Positions 44,710 through 54,139 of a stretch of DNA of 64,000 nt are shown here, piece by piece (the stretch's first letter is position 1; the number at the start of each line of letters is the position of its first letter). Location of the stretch: NCBI RefSeq assembly GCF_032878955.1, contig NZ_CP043839.1:1922001-1986000 (forward strand). Reading direction: 5' to 3'. The notes under the pieces are model-generated. The model did not search any database, was not told where the DNA came from, and worked only from the letters and a program-made list of their open reading frames with translations. A program made the translations under genes and the position numbers. This DNA comes from Butyricimonas paravirosa. Lineage in GTDB: Bacteria > Bacteroidota > Bacteroidia > Bacteroidales > Marinifilaceae.

Positions 44710-46017
44710 TCAGTCAACCCGTCTGATCTCCGCACCAATCGCATTCAACTTTTCATCAATATGCTCGTAACCGCGGTCAATCTGATCGATGTTATCAATG
44801 ACACTTGTCCCTTGCGCAGACAACGCCGCGATCAACAAGGCGATTCCCGCACGTATATCCGGCGACGTCATCTTGGTGGCCCGTAGCTGAGATTCATGGT
44901 TTTGTCCGATAACCGTGGCCCGATGCGGATCACAAAGAATAATCTTCGCCCCCATGTCGATTAATTTGTCCACGAAGAACAAGCGGCTCTCGAACATCTT
45001 CTGATGAATCAGCACACTTCCTTTTGCCTGAGTAGCAACAACAAGGAATACACTCAACAAGTCGGGCGTCAACCCCGGCCAAGGAGCATCGGCAATTGTC
45101 AAAATTGAACCATCAATGAAATCTTCTATCATGTAATGTTCCTGACGAGGAATATATAAATCATCCCCACGTTCCTCTACCCGGATTCCCAACTTACGGA
45201 ACGCATCCGGAATAATACCTAACTGGGGAATAGCGACATTCTTAATCGTGATCTCCGAACGGGTCAATGCTGCAAGTCCTATGTAACTACCCACCTCGAT
45301 CATGTCGGGTAAACAACGATGCTGACACCCCCCAAGACTTTCAACCCCTTCAATCGTCAACAAATTGGAAGCAATCCCCGAAATCCGGGCTCCCATAGCA
45401 TTTAACATCCTGCATAACTGTTGCACGTAAGGCTCACAAGCAGCGTTATAGATCGTGGTCACCCCTTCCGCCAACACGGCAGCCATGATAATATTCGCCG
45501 TTCCGGTCACCGATGCCTCATCAAGTAACATATAAGTTCCCCGTAATTTCTGGGCAGAGGCCTTGTAACACCCCGAAATCGCATCATACTCGAACGTGGC
45601 TCCCAATTTCTCGAAACCAAGAAAATGGGTATCTAACCGACGACGCCCGATTTTATCCCCTCCCGGCTTGGGAACCAAACCGCAACCATGCATGGCTAAC
45701 AGCGGGCCCAAAATCATGATCGACCCGCGTAAACTAGCCGCTTTACTATAAAAATCTTCTGTTTCCAGGTAATCGAAATTTATCTCGTTCGCCCGGAAAG
45801 AAAACTCACCTTTTTGAAGTCTCTCTACCTTCACTCCCATACCCCGAAGTAGATCAATCAATTTTATCACATCCAATATCTCCGGGATATTACTGATAAC
45901 CACTTCTTCCCTAGTCAACAAACAAGCACAGATCACCTGTAATGCCTCATTCTTTGCTCCCTGGGGAACCAACTCACCTTTCAATCGTCTCCCACCAATA
46001 ACTTCAAATTTGCTCAT
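44710..46017 (-). CDS. murA: MurA, UDP-GlcNAc enolpyruvyl transferase (Asp-type)
   Basis: 435 residues, the full length of MurA, catalysing the first committed step of peptidoglycan synthesis. The substrate Lys22 (QGAKNEAL) and the loop KPGGDKIGRRRLDTHF are visible. At the place of catalytic Cys115 (E. coli numbering) the protein has Asp121. This Cys-to-Asp exchange, known in mycobacterial and chlamydial MurA, retains activity but prevents fosfomycin adduct formation, so intrinsic fosfomycin insensitivity is expected. Confidence 0.95.
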   Translation of the reverse strand: MSKFEVIGGRRLKGELVPQGAKNEALQVICACLLTREEVVISNIPEILDVIKLIDLLRGMGVKVERLQKGEFSFRANEINFDYLETEDFYSKAASLRGSIMILGPLLAMHGCGLVPKPGGDKIGRRRLDTHFLGFEKLGATFEYDAISGCYKASAQKLRGTYMLLDEASVTGTANIIMAAVLAEGVTTIYNAACEPYVQQLCRMLNAMGARISGIASNLLTIEGVESLGGCQHRCLPDMIEVGSYIGLAALTRSEITIKNVAIPQLGIIPDAFRKLGIRVEERGDDLYIPRQEHYMIEDFIDGSILTIADAPWPGLTPDLLSVFLVVATQAKGSVLIHQKMFESRLFFVDKLIDMGAKIILCDPHRATVIGQNHESQLRATKMTSPDIRAGIALLIAALSAQGTSVIDNIDQIDRGYEHIDEKLNAIGAEIRRVD

Positions 46018-46307
46018 GTCGTATAATTAAAGAGTTACAGTTTTCGCTACAAACATTTTAGCCACGCATCGTAAGGGTATATCTATCTCCCGAAACGCAA
46101 CCGAATTCTGCACGTAAAACTATCAAAAAAACAAATGTCAACAAAATAAGTTTACAAAGTTTGTAAAATAGTGAATCGACAAAATCAATTAAAATTTTGT
46201 ATGACCGGAATTATATCCATACATTTGTAAACAAGATTTACAATATAAGCCATATTTTGTATCTCTAAATTTTACCCGAGATTATTAATAATTTAAAACA
46301 ACACATA
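46018..46307. promoter_or_regulatory. murA-sppA divergent intergenic region with sppA promoter
   Basis: The sppA promoter is TTTG (46196-46199), a 20-nt spacer and TACATTTG (46220-46227), plus strand, giving a leader of about 70 nt. The murA promoter was not resolved. Confidence 0.6.
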
Positions 46308-48101
46308 ATGAAAAGCTTTCTGAAATACTTGTTAGCGACCATTGTCGGTATTATTATCGTACACGTTATCCTGTTTTTCGTGTTTATCGGGCTCGTCGGG
46401 GCCATAGCCAGTTTCTCCAGTCCCACGATCGAGATCAAAGACAACACGATACTAAAACTATCACTGAAGACAGCGATCCCAGACAGGGCATCGGAGAACC
46501 CATTTCAGAACTTTAACTTGATGACCATGAGCCCAGAGAAACAAATCGGGCTAAATAAAATACTTGAATACATTGACAACGCCAGCAAGGATTCCCGCAT
46601 CAAGGGGATTTACCTGGATCTGACAGAGATTAACTCTAATTTCGGGGCTCTCGCCACAATTGACGAGATCCGGAATGCCTTGTTGAGATTCAAAAAAAGC
46701 GGTAAATTCATTTACAGCTACACCAATCTGGGGTATTCCCAAAAGAGCTACTACTTGGCGACAGTTGCCGATAGTGTTTTCGTTAATCCCGAAACTCCGC
46801 TACTATTAACCGGAATGAGTGCGAACATATCATTCTACAAAGACCTTTTGAAAAAAATCGGGGTACAACCGGAAGTTATTCGTGTCGGTAAATTTAAATC
46901 AGCCGTGGAACCTTACATCGAAACACACATGAGTGATGCCAACCGGGAACAGGTACAGACCTATTTAAATTCTCTTTGGGGTAACATCGTGAAAGGAATT
47001 TCCGCCAGCAGAAATATCCCGGTAGAAAAGATCAATCAAATCACCGATGATTTCAAAATCTACCCGACGGAAGAATTCGTGAAAGAAGGATTTTTTGATG
47101 GAGCCCTTTACGAAAACGTCATGCTCGACAAACTGCGAGAAGCATGTGGATTAACAGATGATGAAAAACTATCCCTGACAAATTTCGAAGATTACACGAA
47201 AGCCACTTTCCCAAGCGTGAACTTTGCCGCCGACAAGATCGCAGTGATCTACGCACAAGGGAATATCGAATTCCAACAGGGACCGGAAAGTATAGGACCG
47301 GAACTAGCCACGACCATCCGGAAAGCACGTGAAGATAAAAACATCAAAGCTATCGTGTTACGTGTAAACTCCCCGGGAGGTAGCGCGCTGACTTCCGATA
47401 TTATCTGGAAAGAGGTACAACTGGCCGCCCAGACTAAACCGTTTATCGCCTCCATGGGTAACGTGGCCGCGTCCGGAGGGTACTACATATCCTGCGCGGC
47501 AGACACTATCGTGGCAGACCCGACAACCCTCACAGGTTCCATCGGTATATTCGGTTTACTATTCAGCGGAGAGAAACTGATCAAAGATAAACTAGGAATT
47601 TCTTCCGACGTGGTGAAGACCAACGAACACAGTGATTTCGGTGGCGGTTACCCGCTACCCATCCCTATCAGTGATCGTCCCTTAACAGATTACGAGCGCA
47701 ACGTGATGCAGACCTACATCAACCGGGGATATGACACCTTCCTCGATCGGGTAAGCCAAGGACGCCACATGACCAAAGAGGCGGTAAACGAAATCGCACA
47801 AGGACGGGTATGGACAGGAGAGGATGCGCTGAAACTCGGATTGGTTGACGTGTTAGGCGGACTGGAAGATGCCATTGCCATCGCTGCAAACAAAGCAGGT
47901 CTGAACAACTATCAGATCACCGAACTACCGGTTGAACGCAGTCCTTTCGAAGATATTCTGATAAATTTCTCACAAAGCATCAGAACCAGCATATTAAAAT
48001 CAGAACTGGGCGATTTCTATGATACTTACCGGGAACAGAAAGAATTATTAAAAATAAAAGGCATGGTAGCCAGAATACCTTACGATCTCACGTTTAATTA
48101 A
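46308..48101 (+). CDS. sppA: Signal peptide peptidase SppA, 67K type
   Basis: 597 residues. One N-terminal membrane helix (about 7-35, LLATIVGIIIVHVILFFVFIGLVG) precedes two tandem S49 protease domains. The catalytic Lys is probably in VGKFKSAVEPY (about 195), and the nucleophilic Ser lies in MGNVAASGGYYISCAADTI (about 388). It cleaves residual signal peptides in the inner membrane. It heads an operon with lpxK (11 nt downstream) and pnp. Confidence 0.93.
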   Translation: MKSFLKYLLATIVGIIIVHVILFFVFIGLVGAIASFSSPTIEIKDNTILKLSLKTAIPDRASENPFQNFNLMTMSPEKQIGLNKILEYIDNASKDSRIKGIYLDLTEINSNFGALATIDEIRNALLRFKKSGKFIYSYTNLGYSQKSYYLATVADSVFVNPETPLLLTGMSANISFYKDLLKKIGVQPEVIRVGKFKSAVEPYIETHMSDANREQVQTYLNSLWGNIVKGISASRNIPVEKINQITDDFKIYPTEEFVKEGFFDGALYENVMLDKLREACGLTDDEKLSLTNFEDYTKATFPSVNFAADKIAVIYAQGNIEFQQGPESIGPELATTIRKAREDKNIKAIVLRVNSPGGSALTSDIIWKEVQLAAQTKPFIASMGNVAASGGYYISCAADTIVADPTTLTGSIGIFGLLFSGEKLIKDKLGISSDVVKTNEHSDFGGGYPLPIPISDRPLTDYERNVMQTYINRGYDTFLDRVSQGRHMTKEAVNEIAQGRVWTGEDALKLGLVDVLGGLEDAIAIAANKAGLNNYQITELPVERSPFEDILINFSQSIRTSILKSELGDFYDTYREQKELLKIKGMVARIPYDLTFN

Positions 48102-48112
48102 AGCGAAATATT

Positions 48113-49162
48113 GTGTTGAAAAATCTCATTTTATGGCCTTTAAGCGTACTGTACGGCATCGGAGTCAGTATTCGTAACCGCTTGTTCAACTTGGGCATAT
48201 TAAAGATACGGGAGTTTGACGTCCCCATTATTTGCGTGGGAAATATCACCGTGGGCGGAACGGGAAAAACCCCTCACACGGAATCCCTGATCAACGAGTT
48301 GAAAAATGATTACCGTGTAGCCTGCCTCAGCCGGGGGTATAAACGAAAGACGTCCGGTTTCGTGCTGGCAACGGAAAACTCCACGGCAAACGACATCGGG
48401 GACGAACCCATGCAAATAAAGAATAAATTCCCGGAAATCACGGTAGCCGTGGACGCAGATCGTGTGCGTGGCATCAAGAAACTCATGCAACTCCCGGAAA
48501 AACCGGAAGTAATCATCTTGGATGACGGTTTTCAACACCGCTACGTGAAAGCGGACATAAATATCATGCTGATTGACTACAACCGCCCTATCTACGAGGA
48601 CCATTTACTTCCCCTTGGACGTCTCCGGGAAAGTATCCATGCCAAGGACAGGGCAAACTATGTCATCGTGACCAAATGTCCCGCTAACATCTCTCCTATA
48701 GAGAAACGGATCATCCTGAAACACTTAAATTTAAAAGCCTATCAACAGCTTTTGTTCACGTCCATGAGATACGGGGGACCTCGTTCGCTGGACGGGGACA
48801 GTCATCACGCAGTAACCCCGAAAACGGCCATACTCTGTGTCACCGGGATTGCCCAACCGGCTCCCTACGTGGAACACTTAAAACAGATGACAGACCAGAT
48901 TGATCACATCACATTCCCGGACCATCACAATTACAGTGACACGGACATAAAACGTATTCTCCAAGAGTACGATAAAATCAGCTCCACGGACAAATGTATC
49001 TTCACCACGGAAAAAGATGCTGTCCGCCTCACGTTATGCGACATACCGGAAGAGATCAGACAACAAATTTTCTATATCCCGATCGAACCGGAATTCCTAA
49101 CTCCAAGAGATCAACTCATAAAAAATATATACGACTATGTTAGACAAGATACAAGAAAGTAG
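48113..49162 (+). CDS. lpxK: Tetraacyldisaccharide 4'-kinase LpxK
   Basis: 349 residues from a GTG start at 48113. Membrane-associated kinase that adds the 4'-phosphate to lipid A precursor. Walker A is NITVGGTGKTPHTE (about 45-55). The LpxK signatures CLSRGYKRKTSGF, GDEPMQIKNKFP, VDADRVRGIKKL and ILDDGFQHRYVKADINI are present. It overlaps the following phosphorylase gene by 26 nt, so translation is likely coupled. Confidence 0.95.
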   Translation: MLKNLILWPLSVLYGIGVSIRNRLFNLGILKIREFDVPIICVGNITVGGTGKTPHTESLINELKNDYRVACLSRGYKRKTSGFVLATENSTANDIGDEPMQIKNKFPEITVAVDADRVRGIKKLMQLPEKPEVIILDDGFQHRYVKADINIMLIDYNRPIYEDHLLPLGRLRESIHAKDRANYVIVTKCPANISPIEKRIILKHLNLKAYQQLLFTSMRYGGPRSLDGDSHHAVTPKTAILCVTGIAQPAPYVEHLKQMTDQIDHITFPDHHNYSDTDIKRILQEYDKISSTDKCIFTTEKDAVRLTLCDIPEEIRQQIFYIPIEPEFLTPRDQLIKNIYDYVRQDTRK

Positions 49163-49949
49163 CAAATACCTAGCCCCCTTCGTGAAAGGAGAGCATACAA
49201 TCGGTATTATCCTAGGAACAGGACTGGGAGAATTGGGAAAATCAATCGAGATAGAACACGCCATCCCATATATGGCAATTCCAAACTTCCCCGTTTCCAC
49301 GGTACAGGGACACCGGGGAGAATTGCTTATCGGGTCCTTTGGGGGCAAAAAAGTCATTGCCATGCAGGGACGTTTCCACTATTACGAGGGTTATTCCATG
49401 AAAGAAGTGACCTTTCCCGTGAGAGTGATGCACGCTCTCGGGGTAAAGACTCTTTTCGTTTCCAACGCAGCCGGGGGCGTGAACACGAATTACCTGGTTG
49501 GTGACCTAATGATCATTCGGGATCATATCAACCTATTCCCGGAACACCCGCTACGGGGTAAAAATATCGATGAACTCGGTCCCCGTTTTCCCGGGATGGC
49601 CGAGGCATATAGCAAACGCTTGATTCAACTGGCAGAAGAGGCCGGGAAGAAATTAAACATTCCATTGCAAAAAGGCGTGTACGCCGGACTGCAAGGGCCA
49701 TCCTTCGAAACTCCGGCAGAGTATAACTGGATTCGGGTTATCGGAGGAGACGCCGTGGGAATGTCCACCGTGCCGGAAGTCATTGTTGCCCGTCACATGA
49801 ACATGGAATGTTTCGGGATGTCGGTTATCACGAACAGCACGGCCAGCGAGGAACTTATCAAAACGAACCACGCGGAAGTACAGGACGTGGGCAACCACGC
49901 TCAACCTCGAATGGGAACCATATTCAAAGAGATTATCAGTAAACTATAA
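49137..49949 (+). CDS. Purine nucleoside phosphorylase (trimeric type I)
   Basis: 270 residues. Motifs of the trimeric PNP/MTAP family: GIILGTGLGELG (phosphate loop), MQGRFHYYEGYSM, FVSNAAGGVNTNYLVGDLM, GLQGPSFETPAEYNW and VIGGDAVGMSTVPEVIVARH, then the base-binding SVITNSTA (Asn). It cleaves purine nucleosides with phosphate in salvage. Last gene of the sppA-lpxK operon. Often annotated punA/deoD type I. Confidence 0.93.
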   Translation: MLDKIQESSKYLAPFVKGEHTIGIILGTGLGELGKSIEIEHAIPYMAIPNFPVSTVQGHRGELLIGSFGGKKVIAMQGRFHYYEGYSMKEVTFPVRVMHALGVKTLFVSNAAGGVNTNYLVGDLMIIRDHINLFPEHPLRGKNIDELGPRFPGMAEAYSKRLIQLAEEAGKKLNIPLQKGVYAGLQGPSFETPAEYNWIRVIGGDAVGMSTVPEVIVARHMNMECFGMSVITNSTASEELIKTNHAEVQDVGNHAQPRMGTIFKEIISKL

Positions 49950-49955
49950 ATTCGA

Positions 49956-50139
49956 GGGGTTCCCAAAAGTCATTTTTCAAACTTCCTCCCCCTTCGGGGT
50001 ACTCCCTCTATAAACAGAGGGAGAGTTGAAATACTCCCTATTTTCGGAAAGAATCACCAGCTCCTCCTCTGTTTATAGAGGAGGTGGCACGAAGTGACGG
50101 AGGAGTTTTTTGAGATAAAATGACTTTTTGAACAGCCCC
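49956..50139 (-). repeat. Dispersed hairpin repeat, copy 2 (MITE-like)
   Basis: Inverted relative to the copy at 44486. This copy retains both terminal inverted repeats: GGGTTCCCAAAAGTCATTTTT (49957-49977) against AAATGACTTTTTGAACAGCCCC (about 50118-50139). It has the same two hairpins inside and no coding capacity. It lies between the convergent pnp and exonuclease genes. Confidence 0.85.
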
Positions 50140-50351
50140 ACTCGTATATATCCCACGATACACTCTTAGGTGTCTCGTTAATATATAAACCTTACTTCAA
50201 GGTTTTATCCACCACAAAAGTGCCACTTTCCCCATCCACTTCCCGTTGACTTTCCGTTAACTTCCCGTTGACTTACTAACGAGACTCTAGCACGACACCA
50301 ATGCAATACATTTGAGATACACCTCTTTAGCTTAGAAAATACAGAACATAT
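50140..50351. other. Gene-free stretch with short tandem repeat
   Basis: About 50238-50275 contains three imperfect 11-bp units (CTTCCCGTTGA, CTTTCCGTTAA, CTTCCCGTTGA). GTCTCGTTA (about 50172) and TAACGAGAC (about 50278) form a 9-bp inverted repeat around it. Nothing coding is visible. Confidence 0.5.
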
Positions 50352-50858
50352 TTAAAAAAGACTCAACTTCGACAATTCAATCATGATTTTTGCCGCCCCC
50401 CGGGCATCACTTAACGCCTCGTGGTGATTTAACGCAATCCCGAAATGATCACACAAAGTATTCAATTTATAATTCGGCAAGCCTTTCACCAACTTCCGAG
50501 ACAACCGGCAAGTACAAAAAGATTCAGGTAAACGGGCATACAGATCCGCCCGTTCCAAACAAGCTTTCAGCACGCTCATATCAAACCCTGCGTTGTGGGC
50601 AACCAAAGCCTCCGTATCAAAGTAACGCCCGATCACGCCCCACAAATCATAAAACGAAGGTGCATCCTTCACCATCACGGGAGTAATCCCATGTATCTCG
50701 ATAAACTTCTTGTTAAAATAGTAAGGTTCCGGCTTAATCAAGTGCGAAAACTCTTCCGTGATCTCTCCGTCCTGCACGACAACAATCCCGATAGAGCAAG
50801 CGCTTGTCGGGTAACGGTTAGCCGTCTCGAAATCTATGGCCGTGAAATCCCGTAACAT
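50352..50858 (-). CDS. DEDDh 3'-5' exonuclease (DnaQ-like)
   Basis: 168 residues, a bare exonuclease domain. ExoI is FTAIDFETANRYPTSACSIGI (Asp/Glu pair), ExoII is LVAHNAGFDMSVL, and ExoIII is HHEALSDARGAAKIM (His and Asp). It resembles the epsilon-type proofreading or RNase T-like domain without polymerase or helicase fusion. Last gene of the pgeF-lrgA-lrgB operon, 1 nt after lrgB. Its substrate is unknown. Confidence 0.9.
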   Translation of the reverse strand: MLRDFTAIDFETANRYPTSACSIGIVVVQDGEITEEFSHLIKPEPYYFNKKFIEIHGITPVMVKDAPSFYDLWGVIGRYFDTEALVAHNAGFDMSVLKACLERADLYARLPESFCTCRLSRKLVKGLPNYKLNTLCDHFGIALNHHEALSDARGAAKIMIELSKLSLF

Positions 50859-50859
50859 A

Positions 50860-51558
50860 CTAAAATAATGACATTACCCACTCGACGACAGGTACCAGTA
50901 TCGCCGTCATCACTCCCATTAAACCAATTGCCAAACCACTAATAGCTCCTTCCAATGCGCCCAACTCCATCGCTCTGGCAGTACCCAACCCGTGAGCCGC
51001 GGCACCAAGAGATAATCCCCGGGCAATCTTACTATCAATGTTCAACTTGTTCAACACGAAAGGCCCCACGATTCCCCCGAATATCCCCACCACGATAACA
51101 ATTACCGCCGCAATGGCAGGAATACCACCCGCTTTCTCGGCCACTCCCATCGCTATCGGGGTCGTCACGGACTTCGGCTCCAATGTCGCTATCAACACGT
51201 GGTCCGCTCCCATCCAGCGAGCAATACAAATCACACTCACGATTCCCACCAAACTCCCGACAAAAATAGAAGTCATGATCGACACCGCATTACTCTTCAT
51301 GTATTCCACCTGTTCCCACAACACGTAGCCCAAGGCCACGACAGAAGGTCCCAGCAGGAAATTAATCATCCGGCTCCCTTGCTGGAAAGATTCATACGGA
51401 ATCCCTATCACACTCATCACCGCCACTAACGCCGGAATAGAAACTAACAAAGGATGTAACAGCGCCAACTTCGTTTTCCGGTATAGCCAAAGCGCAGCCA
51501 AGTATACCCCGGCTACCAACGTTATTACAAATATCTCTGACGAAATAATAGACTGCAT
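50860..51558 (-). CDS. lrgB: LrgB family membrane protein
   Basis: 232 residues with about six membrane segments. Family motifs are AALWLYRKTKLALLHPLLVSI, GPSVVALGYVLWEQ, ATLEPKSVTTPIAMGVAEKAGGIPAIAAV and AHGLGTARAMELG. LrgA/LrgB and CidA/CidB proteins are linked to murein hydrolase control and to small metabolite export. Coupled to lrgA, which lies 11 nt upstream. Confidence 0.93.
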   Translation of the reverse strand: MQSIISSEIFVITLVAGVYLAALWLYRKTKLALLHPLLVSIPALVAVMSVIGIPYESFQQGSRMINFLLGPSVVALGYVLWEQVEYMKSNAVSIMTSIFVGSLVGIVSVICIARWMGADHVLIATLEPKSVTTPIAMGVAEKAGGIPAIAAVIVIVVGIFGGIVGPFVLNKLNIDSKIARGLSLGAAAHGLGTARAMELGALEGAISGLAIGLMGVMTAILVPVVEWVMSLF

Positions 51559-51569
51559 CTTCCTACAAA

Positions 51570-51926
51570 TTAATTCGTTTTACCATGCGCCCGATGATCC
51601 TCTTGCCATTGTTGCAAAACCGCCACCACGATCAAAACCAACAAAGTCGTCACCGTCCCCACCACCAACACGATGTCCCAATAACGGGACAACACATCCA
51701 TAGACGTGATAATCCCCACTCCCGCCGGGAGAAAGAAAAACGCCATGTTATCACAAAGAAAACGAGCCACCGGACGCACTCTCTCCGGTCGGACCCAATG
51801 CATGGATAACGCCAAAAACAAAAACATCATCCCCAACACGCTCCCCGGCACAAAACCGTTCATCAACCAGGCACAACATTCACCCAGTAAATAAAAAGCC
51901 ATAATAATAAAAATTCCTCCTAACAT
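51570..51926 (-). CDS. lrgA: LrgA/CidA family membrane protein
   Basis: 118 residues with four predicted membrane helices. The CidA/LrgA pattern is present: IIMAFYLLGECCAWLMNGFVPGSVLGMMFLFLAL and DNMAFFFLPAGVGIITSMDVL. It is the holin-like partner of LrgB. Starts 5 nt after the pgeF stop. Confidence 0.9.
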   Translation of the reverse strand: MLGGIFIIMAFYLLGECCAWLMNGFVPGSVLGMMFLFLALSMHWVRPERVRPVARFLCDNMAFFFLPAGVGIITSMDVLSRYWDIVLVVGTVTTLLVLIVVAVLQQWQEDHRAHGKTN

Positions 51927-51931
51927 TCCAT

Positions 51932-52747
51932 CTATATATTTAACATGATTCCCGCCCCGAATCGTCCCGTGTTTCCCCGGTCCCCTCGATAGGAAAAAAA
52001 TCGATCATGATGACAGACGGTACAAATTCCCGCCACTTCAATACGAATATCCTCCACCCCCACTTGCCGTAATTGACGACGATTAGCCTCCCATAAATTC
52101 AATAGATACTTCCCGGCCTGTTTCCCCGGTTCGATCAATCCCGTCAAATCTCCCAACCCCTCACGTGCCGCCTCCACGATTTCTTCCCCGACCTCAAAAC
52201 AACAGGGGCCGATAGAAGGCCCTATCCCGACAATCACATCCCGGGGGTCACATCCAAATTCCTCCCGCATCCGCTCTACGGTCTTCGCTGTAATTCTTCC
52301 CACCGTACCTCGCCATCCCGCATGAACAGCAGCAATAACCCGTACCCGGGGATCGTACATCAAAACAGGAACACAATCGGCAGCAAGCACCATCAGACAA
52401 ACACCCGTTTCTCTCGTAATCAAAGCATCTGTCGAAGATAAGCGAGTCGCTTTCTCCCGTCCTCCCCGGCCACGTTGCGACCGGGTCACGACTTCTACGT
52501 GAGTGGTATGTTTTTGTTCTCCTAAAATAAAATCATCCACACCACAACCAACAGCCTCCGCCAGTGACATCCGGTTAGTCAACACTCGGTCATCCCGGTC
52601 CTCATCCATGAATCCCAGATTCAACGCAGCTTGCCCACCGACACTAACGCCACCTTCCCTTCCCGACACGAAATGAATTAATCCCGGAAAATCCCGTAAT
52701 CCCAAGAACTGGTAGAACGTAACTTTATCTCTCTCAACCCTAATCAT
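51932..52747 (-). CDS. pgeF: PgeF/YfiH-type multicopper oxidase-fold purine/peptidoglycan editing factor
   Basis: 271 residues from the ATG at 52747 (MIRVERDKVTFYQF); a longer start is possible but out of step with the family. Zinc ligands of the LACC1/YfiH fold are visible: His in GEQKHTTHVEV, Cys in VLAADCVPVLMYDP and His in AAVHAGWRGTVGRI. Family members act as purine nucleoside enzymes and clear UDP-MurNAc-L-Ser errors. First gene of the pgeF-lrgA-lrgB-exonuclease operon. Confidence 0.92.
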   Translation of the reverse strand: MIRVERDKVTFYQFLGLRDFPGLIHFVSGREGGVSVGGQAALNLGFMDEDRDDRVLTNRMSLAEAVGCGVDDFILGEQKHTTHVEVVTRSQRGRGGREKATRLSSTDALITRETGVCLMVLAADCVPVLMYDPRVRVIAAVHAGWRGTVGRITAKTVERMREEFGCDPRDVIVGIGPSIGPCCFEVGEEIVEAAREGLGDLTGLIEPGKQAGKYLLNLWEANRRQLRQVGVEDIRIEVAGICTVCHHDRFFSYRGDRGNTGRFGAGIMLNI

Positions 52748-52770
52748 ATTTATTCGTTCTTTTGAGCACA

Positions 52771-52778
52771 CAAAGATA
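52771..52778 (-). promoter_or_regulatory. Candidate -7 box of the pgeF operon
   Basis: Minus strand TATCTTTG, about 24 nt before the pgeF ATG. The -33 is weak. Confidence 0.45.
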
Positions 52779-52884
52779 CAACATTCCAAACAAAATTGTC
52801 AACATAAATCGCCTTGTCACAAATAACCATAAAAAAACAAACCCCCGTTTTGTTTACACGTATCATCGATAAAAAAGAACGATT

Positions 52885-53640
52885 ATGTGGCAAGAACTAT
52901 GTAAAACCCGCGAAGAATACCTCGAAAGAGCGAAACTGGACACGAAAGGCTATTCGCCCCGACGGTCGGAAACGTTACTTTACGAGATTGCCCGCCTAGA
53001 CGGCATGGACATCAAAAAACAGGACTTTTTCAATATCTTGAACGACATTGAGATCTCACCCAAAGTAACACGAGAAGACACGCACCGGATAAAAGACCTG
53101 AGCAACGCATTCCTTTACCTGGTTAAATGCGCGCAACAACGCAAAAGGTTCTCGCTCGACTTCGTACGAGAAATCAGCGCAAAAGTAATGCAACACACAG
53201 GCAAAGAGGTGTACACGACGATCGGCGGTTACGATACCTCGCTGGGCGATTTCCGGCTGGGAGAAGAGTACTATGAAGAGGGTATCCTCGCCAACTATGC
53301 CCAGATCCCGGATATGCTGGAACAATTGTGTAAAGAGACAAATGAAAAGCTGGGGAACGTTCACGACATACTGACCGTGAAACTTGCCGCAGACTTTCAC
53401 TATCGCTTCATGCACATAAAACCTTTCGAGGCTGGGAATATTACCGTCGGCCTCCTGATGATGAACTATATCCAGATGATGTTCAGGGAACCGCTCATCA
53501 TCATCCCGGGAGAAGACAAGGCAAAATACCTCGCTGCCATAAAAATGCAAAAGGACACCCCAACACCCGAAACATTCGAACGCTTCGTGGGTGAGGAATT
53601 ACTTTCTCAGCTTCGCAAAGAAGTCACCCCGCGGAAATAA
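52885..53640 (+). CDS. Degenerate Fic-fold protein
   Basis: 251 residues. The segment HYRFMHIKPFEAGNITVGLLMMNYIQMMF (about 172-200) aligns with the Fic core HPFxDGNGRxxR. Here the catalytic His is Lys (IKPF), the acidic residue is kept as Glu-Ala, and GNGR is GNIT. The scaffold around it (TTIGGYDTSLGDFRLGEEYYEEG) matches the Fic flap region. AMP transfer by the usual mechanism is unlikely; a binding or regulatory role is possible. No partner gene is obvious. Confidence 0.75.
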   Translation: MWQELCKTREEYLERAKLDTKGYSPRRSETLLYEIARLDGMDIKKQDFFNILNDIEISPKVTREDTHRIKDLSNAFLYLVKCAQQRKRFSLDFVREISAKVMQHTGKEVYTTIGGYDTSLGDFRLGEEYYEEGILANYAQIPDMLEQLCKETNEKLGNVHDILTVKLAADFHYRFMHIKPFEAGNITVGLLMMNYIQMMFREPLIIIPGEDKAKYLAAIKMQKDTPTPETFERFVGEELLSQLRKEVTPRK

Positions 53641-53796
53641 TATTATCCATTTCCCAATGCCGGAAGTATGTTCTAACAAGCATAAACTCCGGCATCACTT
53701 TTTAATCCAGAAACCTCCCTCCCTACTATAACTCGTGAATTTCAACCCTTTTCGCCAGACTTTTCTCGCCCTCAATTAAAAAAGTCTCTGAAATTC

Positions 53797-53827
53797 TTTG
53801 TGATTTATAATGAATCAACTATCTTTG
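53797..53827 (+). promoter_or_regulatory. rpmE2 promoter
   Basis: TTTG (53797-53800), exactly 19 nt, then TATCTTTG (53820-53827). This is an exact Bacteroidetes consensus, giving a leader of about 35 nt. Confidence 0.85.
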
Positions 53828-53869
53828 CTGCCCGTTAAACCAAGGAACAATTTTAAAATTATATACGAA

Positions 53870-54133
53870 ATGAAAAAGGGCATACATCCTGAAAATTACA
53901 GATTAGTAGCGTTTAAAGATATGTCTAATGGAACGACTACAATCACCAAGTCTACTGCCGCAACGAAGGAGACTATCGAGATCGACGGAGTTGAATATCC
54001 ATTAGTAAAGATGGAAATCTCCAACTCTTCACACCCGTTCTATACCGGTAAAATTAAACTGATCGACACTGCAGGACGTGTTGACAAGTTCATGAACCGT
54101 TACAAGAACCACATGGAAAACAGAAAGAAATAA
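53870..54133 (+). CDS. rpmE2: Ribosomal protein bL31, type B
   Basis: 87 residues from the ATG at 53870 ([18 protein letters not shown]); an upstream ATG adds 20 residues that overlap the promoter leader. It lacks the CxxC zinc pairs of type A L31 and has the type B ending [27 protein letters not shown]. Component of the large ribosomal subunit. Confidence 0.95.
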   Translation: MKKGIHPENYRLVAFKDMSNGTTTITKSTAATKETIEIDGVEYPLVKMEISNSSHPFYTGKIKLIDTAGRVDKFMNRYKNHMENRKK

Positions 54134-54139
54134 TTTTTC

